Positions 7,860 to 14,623 of a stretch of DNA of 20,805 bases are shown one piece after another; the first letter of the stretch is position 1, and each line of letters begins with the position of its first letter. This stretch comes from Pseudomonadota bacterium (GTDB taxonomy: Bacteria; Pseudomonadota; Alphaproteobacteria; Rhizobiales; Xanthobacteraceae). The position numbers and the translations under genes were made by a program. Location: the NCBI GenBank assembly GCA_023432845.1, contig JAEZEY010000437.1, positions 1 through 20,805 on the forward strand, written 5' to 3'. The notes beneath the pieces were generated by a model. That model had not been told where the DNA came from. It saw only the letters and a program-made list of their open reading frames with translations, and ran no database searches.

Positions 7860-8708
7860 CTACAGGCTGGCCGCCGCGGCCTGCCGCGCCAGTTCGACGA
7901 TACGCTTCGTCATCGTGCTGTCCGGATCGGCGAACGGATCGATGGCGGTGAAGTGGTTGGCGCCGGCGATCTCTTCGTAACGCGTGGTGACGTTGTCCTG
8001 CCGCCAGGCTTCGGCGATATCCTTGCTCTGGCGCAAAAACTCCGCCGACTCGATGCCGCCCACTGCCGCGTCGAACACGCGCCCCGCCGGCACGCGCCAG
8101 TAAAGCGGCGACACCTCGCGCGCGGTCTTGTCGTCGAGCCGGATGTCGGCATTGGCGGAAATCTTCGGCACCACGGTTGCGTCATAGACGCCGGAAATTC
8201 CGTAACCCGCCGGCACCAGATCGGACGGCGCCGATGGCTCCAGCGTCTTCCAGTCGGTCGCCACCATGCAGGCGGCCAGATGCCCGCCGGCCGAATGGCC
8301 GTAGGCTACGAAGCGCTGCTTCTTCAGCCGCCACAGATAAAGCGAAGCGGCGCGCAGCTGCTCGATGATCTGCGGAATGGTCACCGCCGGCGTCAGGTCG
8401 TAGCCGACCACCGCGACGGTGACGCCATGGGCGTTCGGGCCTTTCGCCATCTGACTGAACGACACCGGCGACAGCGCACGCCACCAGCCGCCATGGATGA
8501 ACATGGCGAGCGGGGCATCGGCGCCGGCATCCTTGCCCGGGAACAGGTCGATGGTCTGGCGCGGGGAGGGGCCGTATTGGAGGCCGATCTGCGCGCCCTG
8601 GCAGGCGTCGCGGTAGGCCTTGGCCTCGGCATCCCAGCGCGCGAAGATTTGCGGGTGTTCCGGCACACGGGCGCGGTTGTCGTATTCGGTCTCGTAATCG
8701 ACGGCCAT
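7860..8708 (-). CDS. Alpha/beta hydrolase, kynurenine-formamidase-like esterase
   Basis: This is a 282-residue cytosolic alpha/beta hydrolase of the arylformamidase (AFMID-like) group. The start at 8708 is supported by GGAGAG 7 nt upstream. A GTG at 8738 would add ten residues with no better site. Motifs: oxyanion-hole HGGWW (72-76); nucleophile elbow GHSAGG with Ser139; and His252 in AGANHFTAI. The acid position, found as Asp before SPEF in animal formamidases, reads GGIESAEFLRQS here, so Glu220 is the likely acid. N-formylkynurenine hydrolysis is possible, but bacterial members also act on other esters and amides, so no symbol is given. It converges on gcdH and is divergent from mmcB across a 95-nt gap. 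Confidence 0.85.
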   Translation of the reverse strand: MAVDYETEYDNRARVPEHPQIFARWDAEAKAYRDACQGAQIGLQYGPSPRQTIDLFPGKDAGADAPLAMFIHGGWWRALSPVSFSQMAKGPNAHGVTVAVVGYDLTPAVTIPQIIEQLRAASLYLWRLKKQRFVAYGHSAGGHLAACMVATDWKTLEPSAPSDLVPAGYGISGVYDATVVPKISANADIRLDDKTAREVSPLYWRVPAGRVFDAAVGGIESAEFLRQSKDIAEAWRQDNVTTRYEEIAGANHFTAIDPFADPDSTMTKRIVELARQAAAASL

Positions 8709-8757
8709 TTCGGTTCTCTCCAGGTTCCGTGCGGACACTGGCGTATCAAATGATGCC

Positions 8758-8772
8758 GTTCAAGGCACGTGC
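8758..8772 (+). promoter_or_regulatory. SOS-box-like site upstream of mmcB
   Basis: GTTC (8758-8761), seven bases, then GTGC (8769-8772). The alphaproteobacterial LexA box is the direct repeat GTTC-N7-GTTC, so seven of eight defined bases match with correct spacing. It ends 31 nt before the mmcB ATG and lies in the intergenic region shared with the divergent hydrolase. The Caulobacter mmcB homologue is reported to be SOS-controlled, which raises the prior, but binding is inference. Confidence 0.5.
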
Positions 8773-8803
8773 GGGCATGGCGCCGATGGGCTAAAGTCCG
8801 CCC

Positions 8804-9289
8804 ATGTCAGCCCTCATCAAGCCTGTGGCCCTTCCGATCGACGGCCGGCAGTCGGAAACCGCGCTCGCGGTGGCGCGCGGCACGGCGCGGCTGCTGCACG
8901 CGCACGGCTACTGCGTCGTCAGCGAACTGCCGCTGCCGTCGGGCCGCCGGGCCGATCTGACGGCGGTCAGCGCCAGCGGCGAGGTCTGGATCGTCGAGAT
9001 CAAGTCATCGATCGCCGACTTCCGCGCCGATCAGAAGTGGCAGGATTATCGCGCGCATTGCGACCGGCTGTTCTTCGCCACGTCGCAGGACGTGCCGTGC
9101 GAGATATTCCCGCCGGACACCGGCCTGATCGTGGCGGACGCCTTCGGTGCGGCCTTCTACTGCGAGGCGCCCGAGCACAAGCTCGCCGCCGCGACGCGCA
9201 AGTCGATGCTGCTGTTGATTGCGCGCGCCGCCGCCTCGCGGCTGCAATCGCTCATCGACCCGAACGGGCCGTATGGGGAGTTTGTGTAA
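8804..9289 (+). CDS. mmcB: MmcB family DNA repair protein
   Basis: A 161-residue protein of the MmcB family (formerly a DUF), a PD-(D/E)xK nuclease-like fold linked to mitomycin C resistance in Caulobacter. Visible core: SELPLPSGRRADLTAV (Asp in RRADL), then VWIVEIKSSIADFRADQKWQDY. EIKSS is the ExK half of the D-xn-ExK metal site, at about residue 66. The Asp of RADLTAV (about 51) is the matching acid. After FFATSQDVPCEIFPPDTGLIVAD the C-terminus is helical and Arg/Ala-rich. Length is normal. No clear Shine-Dalgarno precedes the ATG. The gene stands alone, divergent from the hydrolase, with an SOS-box-like site upstream and repeat copy B starting 3 nt after its stop. Confidence 0.9.
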   Translation: MSALIKPVALPIDGRQSETALAVARGTARLLHAHGYCVVSELPLPSGRRADLTAVSASGEVWIVEIKSSIADFRADQKWQDYRAHCDRLFFATSQDVPCEIFPPDTGLIVADAFGAAFYCEAPEHKLAAATRKSMLLLIARAAASRLQSLIDPNGPYGEFV

Positions 9290-9292
9290 TTG

Positions 9293-9396
9293 GTCATTCC
9301 GGAGCGTCGCGCAGCGACGAACCCGGAATCCAGACCGGCGTTCTGGAGTTTGCTTCTGGATTCCGGGTTCGCGCTTTCAGCGCGCCCCGGAATGAC
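9293..9396. repeat. Nested palindromic intergenic repeat, copy B
   Basis: Outer arms GTCATTCCGG (9293) and CCGGAATGAC (ending 9396) are perfect inverted copies. Inner arms are GAACCCGGAATCCAG (9320-9334) and CTGGATTCCGGGTTC (9356-9370), also perfect. Small hairpins sit in each flank (GCGTCGCGCAGCGAC; GCGCTTTCAGCGC). Same design as copy A at 3581-3714. It fills the whole space between the convergent mmcB and regR stops (3 nt from one, 6 nt from the other), so it probably closes both transcripts. Confidence 0.87.
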
Positions 9397-9402
9397 AGAG
9401 AA

Positions 9403-9981
9403 TTACCGCGGCGCCCGTTTCGCCAGAATGCGCTGCAGGGTGCGGCGATGCATGTTGAGCCGGCGCGCGGTTTCCGAGACGTTGCGGCCGCACAGTTCGT
9501 AGATGCGCTGGATGTGTTCCCAGCGCACGCGGTCGGCCGACATCGGATTTTCCGGAGGCTCGATCTTTGGGCTTTCTTGCGCGAGCAGCGCCGCGAGCAC
9601 GTCGTCGGCATCGACCGGCTTGGCGAGGTAGTCGACCGCGCCGAGCTTTACAGCGGTCACCGCGGTGGCGATGTTGCCGTAGGCGGTGAGAATGATGCCG
9701 CGCGCTTCGGGCCGCTGCTTCTTCAGCGCCGAGATGACGTCGAGGCCGTTGCCGTCGCCGAGGCGCATATCGACTACGGCGAAGGCCGGCGACGATCGTT
9801 CGACCTGCATCAGACCCTCCGACACGGATTCGGCGGTCGTTACCTCGAAGCCGCGCTGTTCCAGCGCCTTGGCCAGGCGCTGCAGGAACGACTTGTCGTC
9901 TTCGACGATCAGAACCGAGCGGTCGGCAATGTTGTCGAGCGGCAGCGGTGCTTCAATCGTTTCGGCGGCGGCGACGTCCAT
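9403..9981 (-). CDS. regR: Redox response regulator RegR/ActR/RegA/PrrA family
   Basis: A 192-residue response regulator. The receiver domain is at about 22-140, with acidic pocket EDD (27-29), phospho-acceptor Asp71 (VVDMRLGDGNGLDV) and Lys121 (LAKPV). A linker with EPPENPMSADRVRWEHIQRIYE follows, then a Fis-type helix-turn-helix NVSETARRLNMHRRTLQRIL (about 168-187), essentially invariant in the ActR/RegA/PrrA/RegR group. These regulators switch respiration, carbon and nitrogen fixation or acid tolerance with redox state. The start at 9981 is chosen because GGAGGGA lies 9 nt upstream. GTG 10002 and ATG 9999 overlap that site and are less likely. It lies downstream of regS with a 63-nt gap holding a small palindrome. 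Confidence 0.94.
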   Translation of the reverse strand: MDVAAAETIEAPLPLDNIADRSVLIVEDDKSFLQRLAKALEQRGFEVTTAESVSEGLMQVERSSPAFAVVDMRLGDGNGLDVISALKKQRPEARGIILTAYGNIATAVTAVKLGAVDYLAKPVDADDVLAALLAQESPKIEPPENPMSADRVRWEHIQRIYELCGRNVSETARRLNMHRRTLQRILAKRAPR

Positions 9982-10007
9982 GCGGTCAGATCCCTCCATC
10001 ACGGCTA

Positions 10008-10025
10008 TTGGTTACTCGTAACAAA
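10008..10025. promoter_or_regulatory. GTTAC-TC-GTAAC palindrome between regS and regR
   Basis: GTTAC (10011-10015), TC, GTAAC (10018-10022) is a perfect 5-bp inverted repeat, with TT and AA pairing again after one mismatch. It sits 27 nt upstream of the chosen regR start, in the AT-richest part of the 63-nt regS-regR gap. It may be a regulator site for a secondary regR promoter or a small leader hairpin. Evidence is shape and place only. Confidence 0.3.
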
Positions 10026-10044
10026 TAGTGATTGTATGGCGAAA

Positions 10045-11367
10045 TCAAGTCGCGGCGAGGCCCGCCGTGCGCTCGAAATCGGCCCTGTTCCAGCGCAATT
10101 TGACGATGGCGCCGTGTTTCGGCGCCAATTGGTTGGCGAAGGTAATAGCGGCGCCGGAGCGTTCCAGCAGCGTCTTGGCGATGAAAAAGCCGAGGCCCAA
10201 TCCGACCGGCTGGTCGTCCTTGCCGTCCGGCTTCCTGCGACGCGTGGTCACATAGGGTTCTCCAATGCGCGCCAGCACGTCGGGTGCGAAGCCCGGCCCG
10301 TCGTCGGTGATGGTGATCTCCAGCGTGGCGTCGTCCCATTCGGTTACCACATCGACGCGCTCGCGGGCGAAATCGACGGCGTTCTCCAGGAGGTTGCCGA
10401 GCCCGTAGACGATGGCCGGGTTGCGGGCGCCCGTCGGTTCGGATTCGCGTTCCGACGGCGCGCTAACGGCGATTTTAACGTCGAAGTCGCGATGCGGCGC
10501 GACGACCTCCTCAATCAGCGAGGTCACCGGCATGCGATCGAACGGCGCGCCGGTCGACGACAATTCGGTGATCTTCGACAGGATCTCGCGGCAGCGAGTC
10601 GCTTGCGACCGCAGCAGCCGCACGTCGTCGCCGTGCGGTGCGTCGGCGGGAATAGCGTTTTCCAGTTCCTTGGCGATGACTGAGATAGTGGAGAGCGGCG
10701 TGCCGAGTTCGTGCGCGGCGGCGGCGGCAAGTCCGTCGAGTTGTGACAGATGCTGTTCGCGCTGCATTACCAGTTCGGTGGCGGACAGCGCATCGGCAAG
10801 CTGGCGCGATTCCTCTGTGAGCTGCCACGCATAGACACCGATGAAGCCGATGGCGAGCAGGATCGAGAGCCAGACGCCAGCCATGTAGATCGGCGGTAAC
10901 CGCAACGGATCGGCATCGTCCCACGGCAGCGGATAGTGCACGAAAACCAGCAGCGTCGCGCAGGCGATGGCGAAGATGCCGAGCAGGACGGTGAAGCGCG
11001 GCGGCAGCGCGGTCGCCGACAGCAGCACCGGTCCGAGGAACAGGAAGGCGAACGGGTTCTGCAGGCCGCCGGTGAGATAGAGCAGCACCGCGAGTTCGGC
11101 GACGTCGAAAGCGAGCAGCCAGGCGGCGCGGTCCGGCTCGAGGCGTTGCGTCAGGTGAAAGCGCAGGCGCAGCGCGATGTTGAGCCAGGCCGACAATGCT
11201 ATGGCGGCAAGACAGGTCCACAGCGGTAGCGGGAATTCCAGACCGAAATACACGACCAGCACGGCGGTGGACTGGCCGATGACGGCAAGCCAGCGCAGCC
11301 GCACCAACGTGTCGAGACGGACATTGCGGCGCGGATGGTGCTGGGCGAGTTCGAGGGCGGGCGGCAT
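10045..11367 (-). CDS. regS: Redox sensor histidine kinase RegS/ActS/RegB/PrrB family
   Basis: A 440-residue membrane histidine kinase with about six hydrophobic helices between residues 25 and 182. The quinone-sensing heptad GGLQNPF (100-106) is the hallmark of RegB/PrrB. The H-box AAAAHELGTPLSTI carries phospho-acceptor His219. Cys259 in ATRCREILSKI matches the redox-active cysteine of RegB. Catalytic boxes: N-box NLLENAVDFA (Asn329), G1 DDGPGF (355-360) and G2 GLGLGFFIAKTL (389-400). It should phosphorylate RegR, the next gene. The ATG at 11367 is preferred over an in-frame TTG at 11412, although its ribosome binding site is weak. It is divergent from the ABC transporter genes across a 104-nt gap. 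Confidence 0.95.
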   Translation of the reverse strand: MPPALELAQHHPRRNVRLDTLVRLRWLAVIGQSTAVLVVYFGLEFPLPLWTCLAAIALSAWLNIALRLRFHLTQRLEPDRAAWLLAFDVAELAVLLYLTGGLQNPFAFLFLGPVLLSATALPPRFTVLLGIFAIACATLLVFVHYPLPWDDADPLRLPPIYMAGVWLSILLAIGFIGVYAWQLTEESRQLADALSATELVMQREQHLSQLDGLAAAAAHELGTPLSTISVIAKELENAIPADAPHGDDVRLLRSQATRCREILSKITELSSTGAPFDRMPVTSLIEEVVAPHRDFDVKIAVSAPSERESEPTGARNPAIVYGLGNLLENAVDFARERVDVVTEWDDATLEITITDDGPGFAPDVLARIGEPYVTTRRRKPDGKDDQPVGLGLGFFIAKTLLERSGAAITFANQLAPKHGAIVKLRWNRADFERTAGLAAT

Positions 11368-11471
11368 GGCGGTGACTTTAGACCAAAACGGGACGAAAAG
11401 GCGGTGCGTCAATCCCCTTGCGTCCGGGGCGGCGGAAGGTCACATCTGGCGTCAACGGCCGGGACTTCTTC

Positions 11472-12236
11472 ATGGATGCCACCTCACCGGCGGCGATCGC
11501 CGTCGACAATCTGGTCAAGCGCTACAAGAGCGCCACGGCGGTGGACGGCATCTCGTTCCATATCGCTCCCGGCTCGGTGACGGGTCTGCTCGGCGGCAAC
11601 GGCGCCGGCAAGACCACGACGATTGCCACCATCATGGGGCTTGTCAAACCCACCTCGGGCTCCGTCCGGGTGCTTGGCGCCGCCATGCCGGCGGAGCGCT
11701 ACCGCGTCCTGCACCGCATGAACTTCGAGAGCCCGTATGTCGACATGCCGATGCGGCTCACGGTGCGGCAGAATCTCACCGTATTCGCCCAACTCTACGG
11801 CGTGCCGGACATGAAGGCGCGCATCGCGACGCTTGCCTCCGACCTCGATCTCACCGAATTCCTCGATCGTCCGACCGGCAAGTTGTCGGCGGGACAGAAG
11901 ACGCGCGTGTCGCTCGCCAAGTCGCTGCTCAACCGGCCGGACGTGCTGCTGCTCGACGAGCCGACGGCCTCGCTCGATCCCGACACGGCGGATTGGGTGC
12001 GCGGCCATCTCGAGCGCTATCGCGCCGAGACCGGCGCCACCATCCTGCTCGCCTCGCACAACATGAACGAGGTCGAGCGCCTGTGCGATCGCGTCATCAT
12101 CATGAAGCGCGGTCACATCGAGGACGACGACACGCCTGAGAAGCTGCTCGCGCGCTACGGCCGTGAGAACTTGGAAGAAGTGTTTCTCGATGTGGCCCGT
12201 GGCCGCGGCGAAAAGCGGGAGACGGTCACATCATGA
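11472..12236 (+). CDS. ABC-2 type exporter ATP-binding protein
   Basis: A 254-residue nucleotide-binding subunit. Walker A GGNGAGKT (41-48), signature LSAGQ (138-142), Walker B DVLLLDEP (157-164), D-loop SLD and switch His196 (SHNM) are all intact, so it should hydrolyse ATP. The Q-loop region reads HRMNFESPYVDMPMRLTVRQNL, with Glu/Ser where most ATPases have Gln. The start at 11472 is preferred because residues from here match the usual N-terminus (IAVDNLVKRYKSATAVDGISF). An ATG at 11418 would add 18 poorly conserved-looking residues. Its TGA overlaps the permease ATG (ATGA, 12233-12236). Resembles NodI/DrrA-type exporters, but substrate is unknown and there is no nod context, so no symbol is given. 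Confidence 0.92.
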   Translation: MDATSPAAIAVDNLVKRYKSATAVDGISFHIAPGSVTGLLGGNGAGKTTTIATIMGLVKPTSGSVRVLGAAMPAERYRVLHRMNFESPYVDMPMRLTVRQNLTVFAQLYGVPDMKARIATLASDLDLTEFLDRPTGKLSAGQKTRVSLAKSLLNRPDVLLLDEPTASLDPDTADWVRGHLERYRAETGATILLASHNMNEVERLCDRVIIMKRGHIEDDDTPEKLLARYGRENLEEVFLDVARGRGEKRETVTS

Positions 12237-13048
12237 GTACGATGGCCACCGCCTCCTTCTCCCCCCAGCGCGTCGCGGCGATGGTGCGGCGCTATTGGTA
12301 TCTGCTGATCTCATCATGGCCGCGGCTGCTCGATCTCGTCTACTGGCCGGCGGTGCAGATGCTGATGTGGGGCTTCCTGCAGCTCTACGTATCAAAGAAT
12401 GTCGGCTTCGCCGCCGGCGCGGCCGGCACCTTCATCGGTGCGGTGTTGCTGTGGGATATTCTGTTCCGCGGCCAGCTCGGCTTCTCGATTTCGTTTCTCG
12501 AGGAAATGTGGGCGCGCAACCTCGGCAACCTGATGATGTCGCCATTGCGCTCGACCGAGTTCGTCGCTGCGCTGATGATCATGAGCATCATCCGCCTGTC
12601 GATCGGCATGATCCCGGTGACGTTCATGGCGATAGCCTTCTTCGGCTTTAATCTGTGGGGCCTTGGGCTCGCGCTCGCCGCGTTCTTAGTCAATCTCATA
12701 CTGACGAGCTGGGCGATCGGAATCTTCGTCGCCGGCTTGCTGCTGCGGAACGGCATGGGCGCGGAAAGCATGGCCTGGACGATCATGTTCCTGTTCCTGC
12801 CGCTGACCTGCGTTTATTACCCGGTATCGGTGCTGCCCGACTGGCTGCAATATGTGGCCTGGAGTCTGCCGCCGACTTATGTCTTTGAGGGAATGCGGGC
12901 ACTGCTCATCGACCAGGTGTTTCGTGCCGATCTGATGGTGGAGGCGTTCATTTTCAACGTGGCGTTGTTTGCCGCCGCCGCTTACGCCTTCGTCCGGCTG
13001 CTGGAGAGCGCGCGTATCAACGGGTCGCTCATGCAGACCGGCGAGTAG
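12233..13048 (+). CDS. ABC-2 type exporter permease
   Basis: A 271-residue membrane subunit with six hydrophobic segments. The N-terminal RYWYLLISSWPRLLDLVYWP leads into the first helix. The cytoplasmic EEMWARNLGNLMMSPLRSTEF is the conserved ABC-2 coupling region. Near the C-terminus, YYPVSVLPDWLQYVAWSLPP plus TYVFEGMR is the ABC-2/NodJ signature. It is translated from an ATGA overlap with the ATPase gene, so the two are made together as a half-size export system (two of each per complex). Substrate cannot be read from sequence. After its stop, 13049-13209 is AT-rich with no gene and leads into phaZ. Confidence 0.92.
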   Translation: MSTMATASFSPQRVAAMVRRYWYLLISSWPRLLDLVYWPAVQMLMWGFLQLYVSKNVGFAAGAAGTFIGAVLLWDILFRGQLGFSISFLEEMWARNLGNLMMSPLRSTEFVAALMIMSIIRLSIGMIPVTFMAIAFFGFNLWGLGLALAAFLVNLILTSWAIGIFVAGLLLRNGMGAESMAWTIMFLFLPLTCVYYPVSVLPDWLQYVAWSLPPTYVFEGMRALLIDQVFRADLMVEAFIFNVALFAAAAYAFVRLLESARINGSLMQTGE

Positions 13049-13114
13049 TATTAAGATATTGTAACTACTGACATATTTTCGGCGTAAACCCGAATCGAAG
13101 ACTTGTGCGTTATA

Positions 13115-13174
13115 TTGACGCTGTGGGTCAAAACCGACAGTGTGCCGTATTGGAAAACGAACTGGAAAACGAGC
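13115..13174. promoter_or_regulatory. phaZ upstream dyad and 12-bp tandem duplication
   Basis: TTGAC-N7-GTCAA (13115-13131) is a perfect inverted repeat 78 nt before the chosen phaZ start. A 12-bp unit then occurs twice in tandem, TGGAAAACGAAC (13151-13162) and TGGAAAACGAGC (13163-13174). If translation began further upstream the duplication would read LENELENEL. With the start at 13210 it is leader sequence. No PhaR-like CTGC-N3/4-GCAG site was found. Confidence 0.35.
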
Positions 13175-13209
13175 TGATGCCCATTGGTGAATTCGACGGA
13201 GCAGCGGCG

Positions 13210-14517
13210 ATGCCGTCTACAAGCGGCGGGCTTCTCGCGGCGCCGCTTTATTGGCTCTATGAAATGGGTCATGCCGCGCTCGATCCGTCGCGCCGTATGG
13301 CCGATGCGACCCGGCTGTTTTTCCGCAATCCCGGCAATCCGCTGGCGCACACGACTTACGGCAAGTCGATGGCCGCCGCGGCCGAAGTCTTCGAGCGCAC
13401 CACGCGCATTTACGGCCAGCCGGAATGGCGCATTGACGACACGATCGTCGGCGGCGAGCGCGTGCCGGTTCACATCCACTCCGTCTGGGAGCGTCCGTTC
13501 TGCCGGCTCCTGCATTTCGAGCGCAACTTCGAGCGCGCTCCGCGCCGGCCGCAACCGAAGGTGCTGATCGTCGCGCCGCTGTCCGGCCACTACGCGACGC
13601 TGCTACGCGGCACTGTCGAGGCATTTCTGCCCAATCACGAAGTCTACATCACCGAATGGCGTAACGCGCGATCGGTGCCCCTCGCCGAAGGCAAGTTCGA
13701 TCTCAATGACTATATAGATTACGTCATTTCGATTATGCACATGATGCAGGGCGATTGTCATGTGCTCGCCGTCTGCCAGCCGGCGGTGCCGGTGCTTGCC
13801 GCGGTTTCGGTGATGGAGGCCAAAGACGACCCTTACGTGCCGCACAGCATGACCTTGATGGGCGGGCCGATCGACACCCGCGTGCGGCCGACCGCCGTCA
13901 ACAAGCTCGCGGAAGACAAGGATATCGACTGGTTCCGGCGCAATGTCATCACCAAGGTGCCGTTCCCGCATCCCGGCTTCATGCGCGACGTCTATCCAGG
14001 CTTTCTGCAACTCTCTGGATTCATGGGCATGAATCTCGATCGCCATGTCGAGGCGCATCGCTCGCTGTTCACCCATCTGGTCAAGGGGGACGGCGACTCG
14101 GTGCAGAAGCACCGCGAGTTCTACGACGAGTATCTCGCCGTCATGGACCTGTCGGCCGAATTCTATCTGCAGACGGTCGATACCGTGTTCATCAAGCATT
14201 CGCTGCCGAAAGGCGAGATGACCCATCACGGTTTGCCGGTCGATCCGGGCAAGATTCGCCGCGTCGCCCTGATGACCGTCGAAGGCGAGTATGATGACAT
14301 TTCCGGCCTCGGCCAGACCGAAGCCACGCATGCGCTCTGCCCGAATATTCCGGCGGAGGACAAGGCCCATTACGTGCAGCCTGGCGTCGGCCATTACGGC
14401 GTGTTCAACGGCTCCCGTTTCCGTTCCGAGATCCAGCCGCGCATCGCCGATTTCATGCTGTCGCATAACGGCGGTTATGGCGGCGGCAAGAAACGGAATT
14501 TGGACGCTGCCGAGTAA
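13210..14517 (+). CDS. phaZ: Intracellular polyhydroxybutyrate depolymerase
   Basis: Hydrolyses native intracellular PHB granules to release 3-hydroxybutyrate for carbon and energy. Length 435 residues, with no signal peptide, as expected for the cytosolic class. The start at 13210 is supported by GGAG (13198-13201) 8 nt upstream and gives MPSTSGGLLAAPLYWLYEMGHAAL, close to the usual YxxYEMxHAAL opening. ATG 13177 is the alternative. The nucleophile is Cys189 in HVLAVCQPAVPVLAA, the cysteine lipase-like box seen in Ralstonia PhaZ1. The acid is Asp362 or Asp363 (EGEYDDISGLGQT) and the base His395 (PGVGHYGVFNGSRF). PHB_depo_C-like segments PFPHPGFMRDVYPGFLQLSGF and HREFYDEYLAVMDLSAEFYLQT are present. 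Strong identification; no other pha gene is nearby. Confidence 0.94.
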   Translation: MPSTSGGLLAAPLYWLYEMGHAALDPSRRMADATRLFFRNPGNPLAHTTYGKSMAAAAEVFERTTRIYGQPEWRIDDTIVGGERVPVHIHSVWERPFCRLLHFERNFERAPRRPQPKVLIVAPLSGHYATLLRGTVEAFLPNHEVYITEWRNARSVPLAEGKFDLNDYIDYVISIMHMMQGDCHVLAVCQPAVPVLAAVSVMEAKDDPYVPHSMTLMGGPIDTRVRPTAVNKLAEDKDIDWFRRNVITKVPFPHPGFMRDVYPGFLQLSGFMGMNLDRHVEAHRSLFTHLVKGDGDSVQKHREFYDEYLAVMDLSAEFYLQTVDTVFIKHSLPKGEMTHHGLPVDPGKIRRVALMTVEGEYDDISGLGQTEATHALCPNIPAEDKAHYVQPGVGHYGVFNGSRFRSEIQPRIADFMLSHNGGYGGGKKRNLDAAE

Positions 14518-14518
14518 G

Positions 14519-14539
14519 GCCGACCGGATTCCGGTTGGC
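14519..14539 (+). terminator. 9-bp hairpin immediately after phaZ
   Basis: GCCGACCGG (14519-14527), loop ATT, CCGGTTGGC (14531-14539) pairs over 9 positions with one G-U, starting 1 nt after the TAA. There is no T-tract after it, so it may stabilise the 3' end or act with Rho instead of being a classical terminator. The rest of the gap up to 14623 shows nothing further. Confidence 0.45.
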
Positions 14540-14623
14540 GCTAGAACGCATCTGGCAATGACGGCTTCGGTCGCATTATGGCAGACTGAGTGTTGGCGAT
14601 TCTGCCGTCGGACCTCGAGCTGA

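Noticed and set aside
7827..8753. Plus-strand open frame of 308 codons antisense to the hydrolase gene
   Set aside because: The minus strand has HGGWW, GHSAGG and a good ribosome binding site; the plus frame is His/Arg-rich with no motif.
9037..10683. Plus-strand open frame of 548 codons
   Set aside because: Runs antisense through regR and regS, whose motifs are unambiguous; no domain in this frame.
11368..11471. RegR-type binding site between regS and the ABC genes
   Set aside because: Several GCGTC repeats are present but none fits the Bradyrhizobium RegR box as I remember it.
11472..13048. nodI/nodJ for the ABC pair
   Set aside because: Same superfamily signatures, but no nod box or nod genes nearby; a generic ABC-2 exporter is the supportable call.
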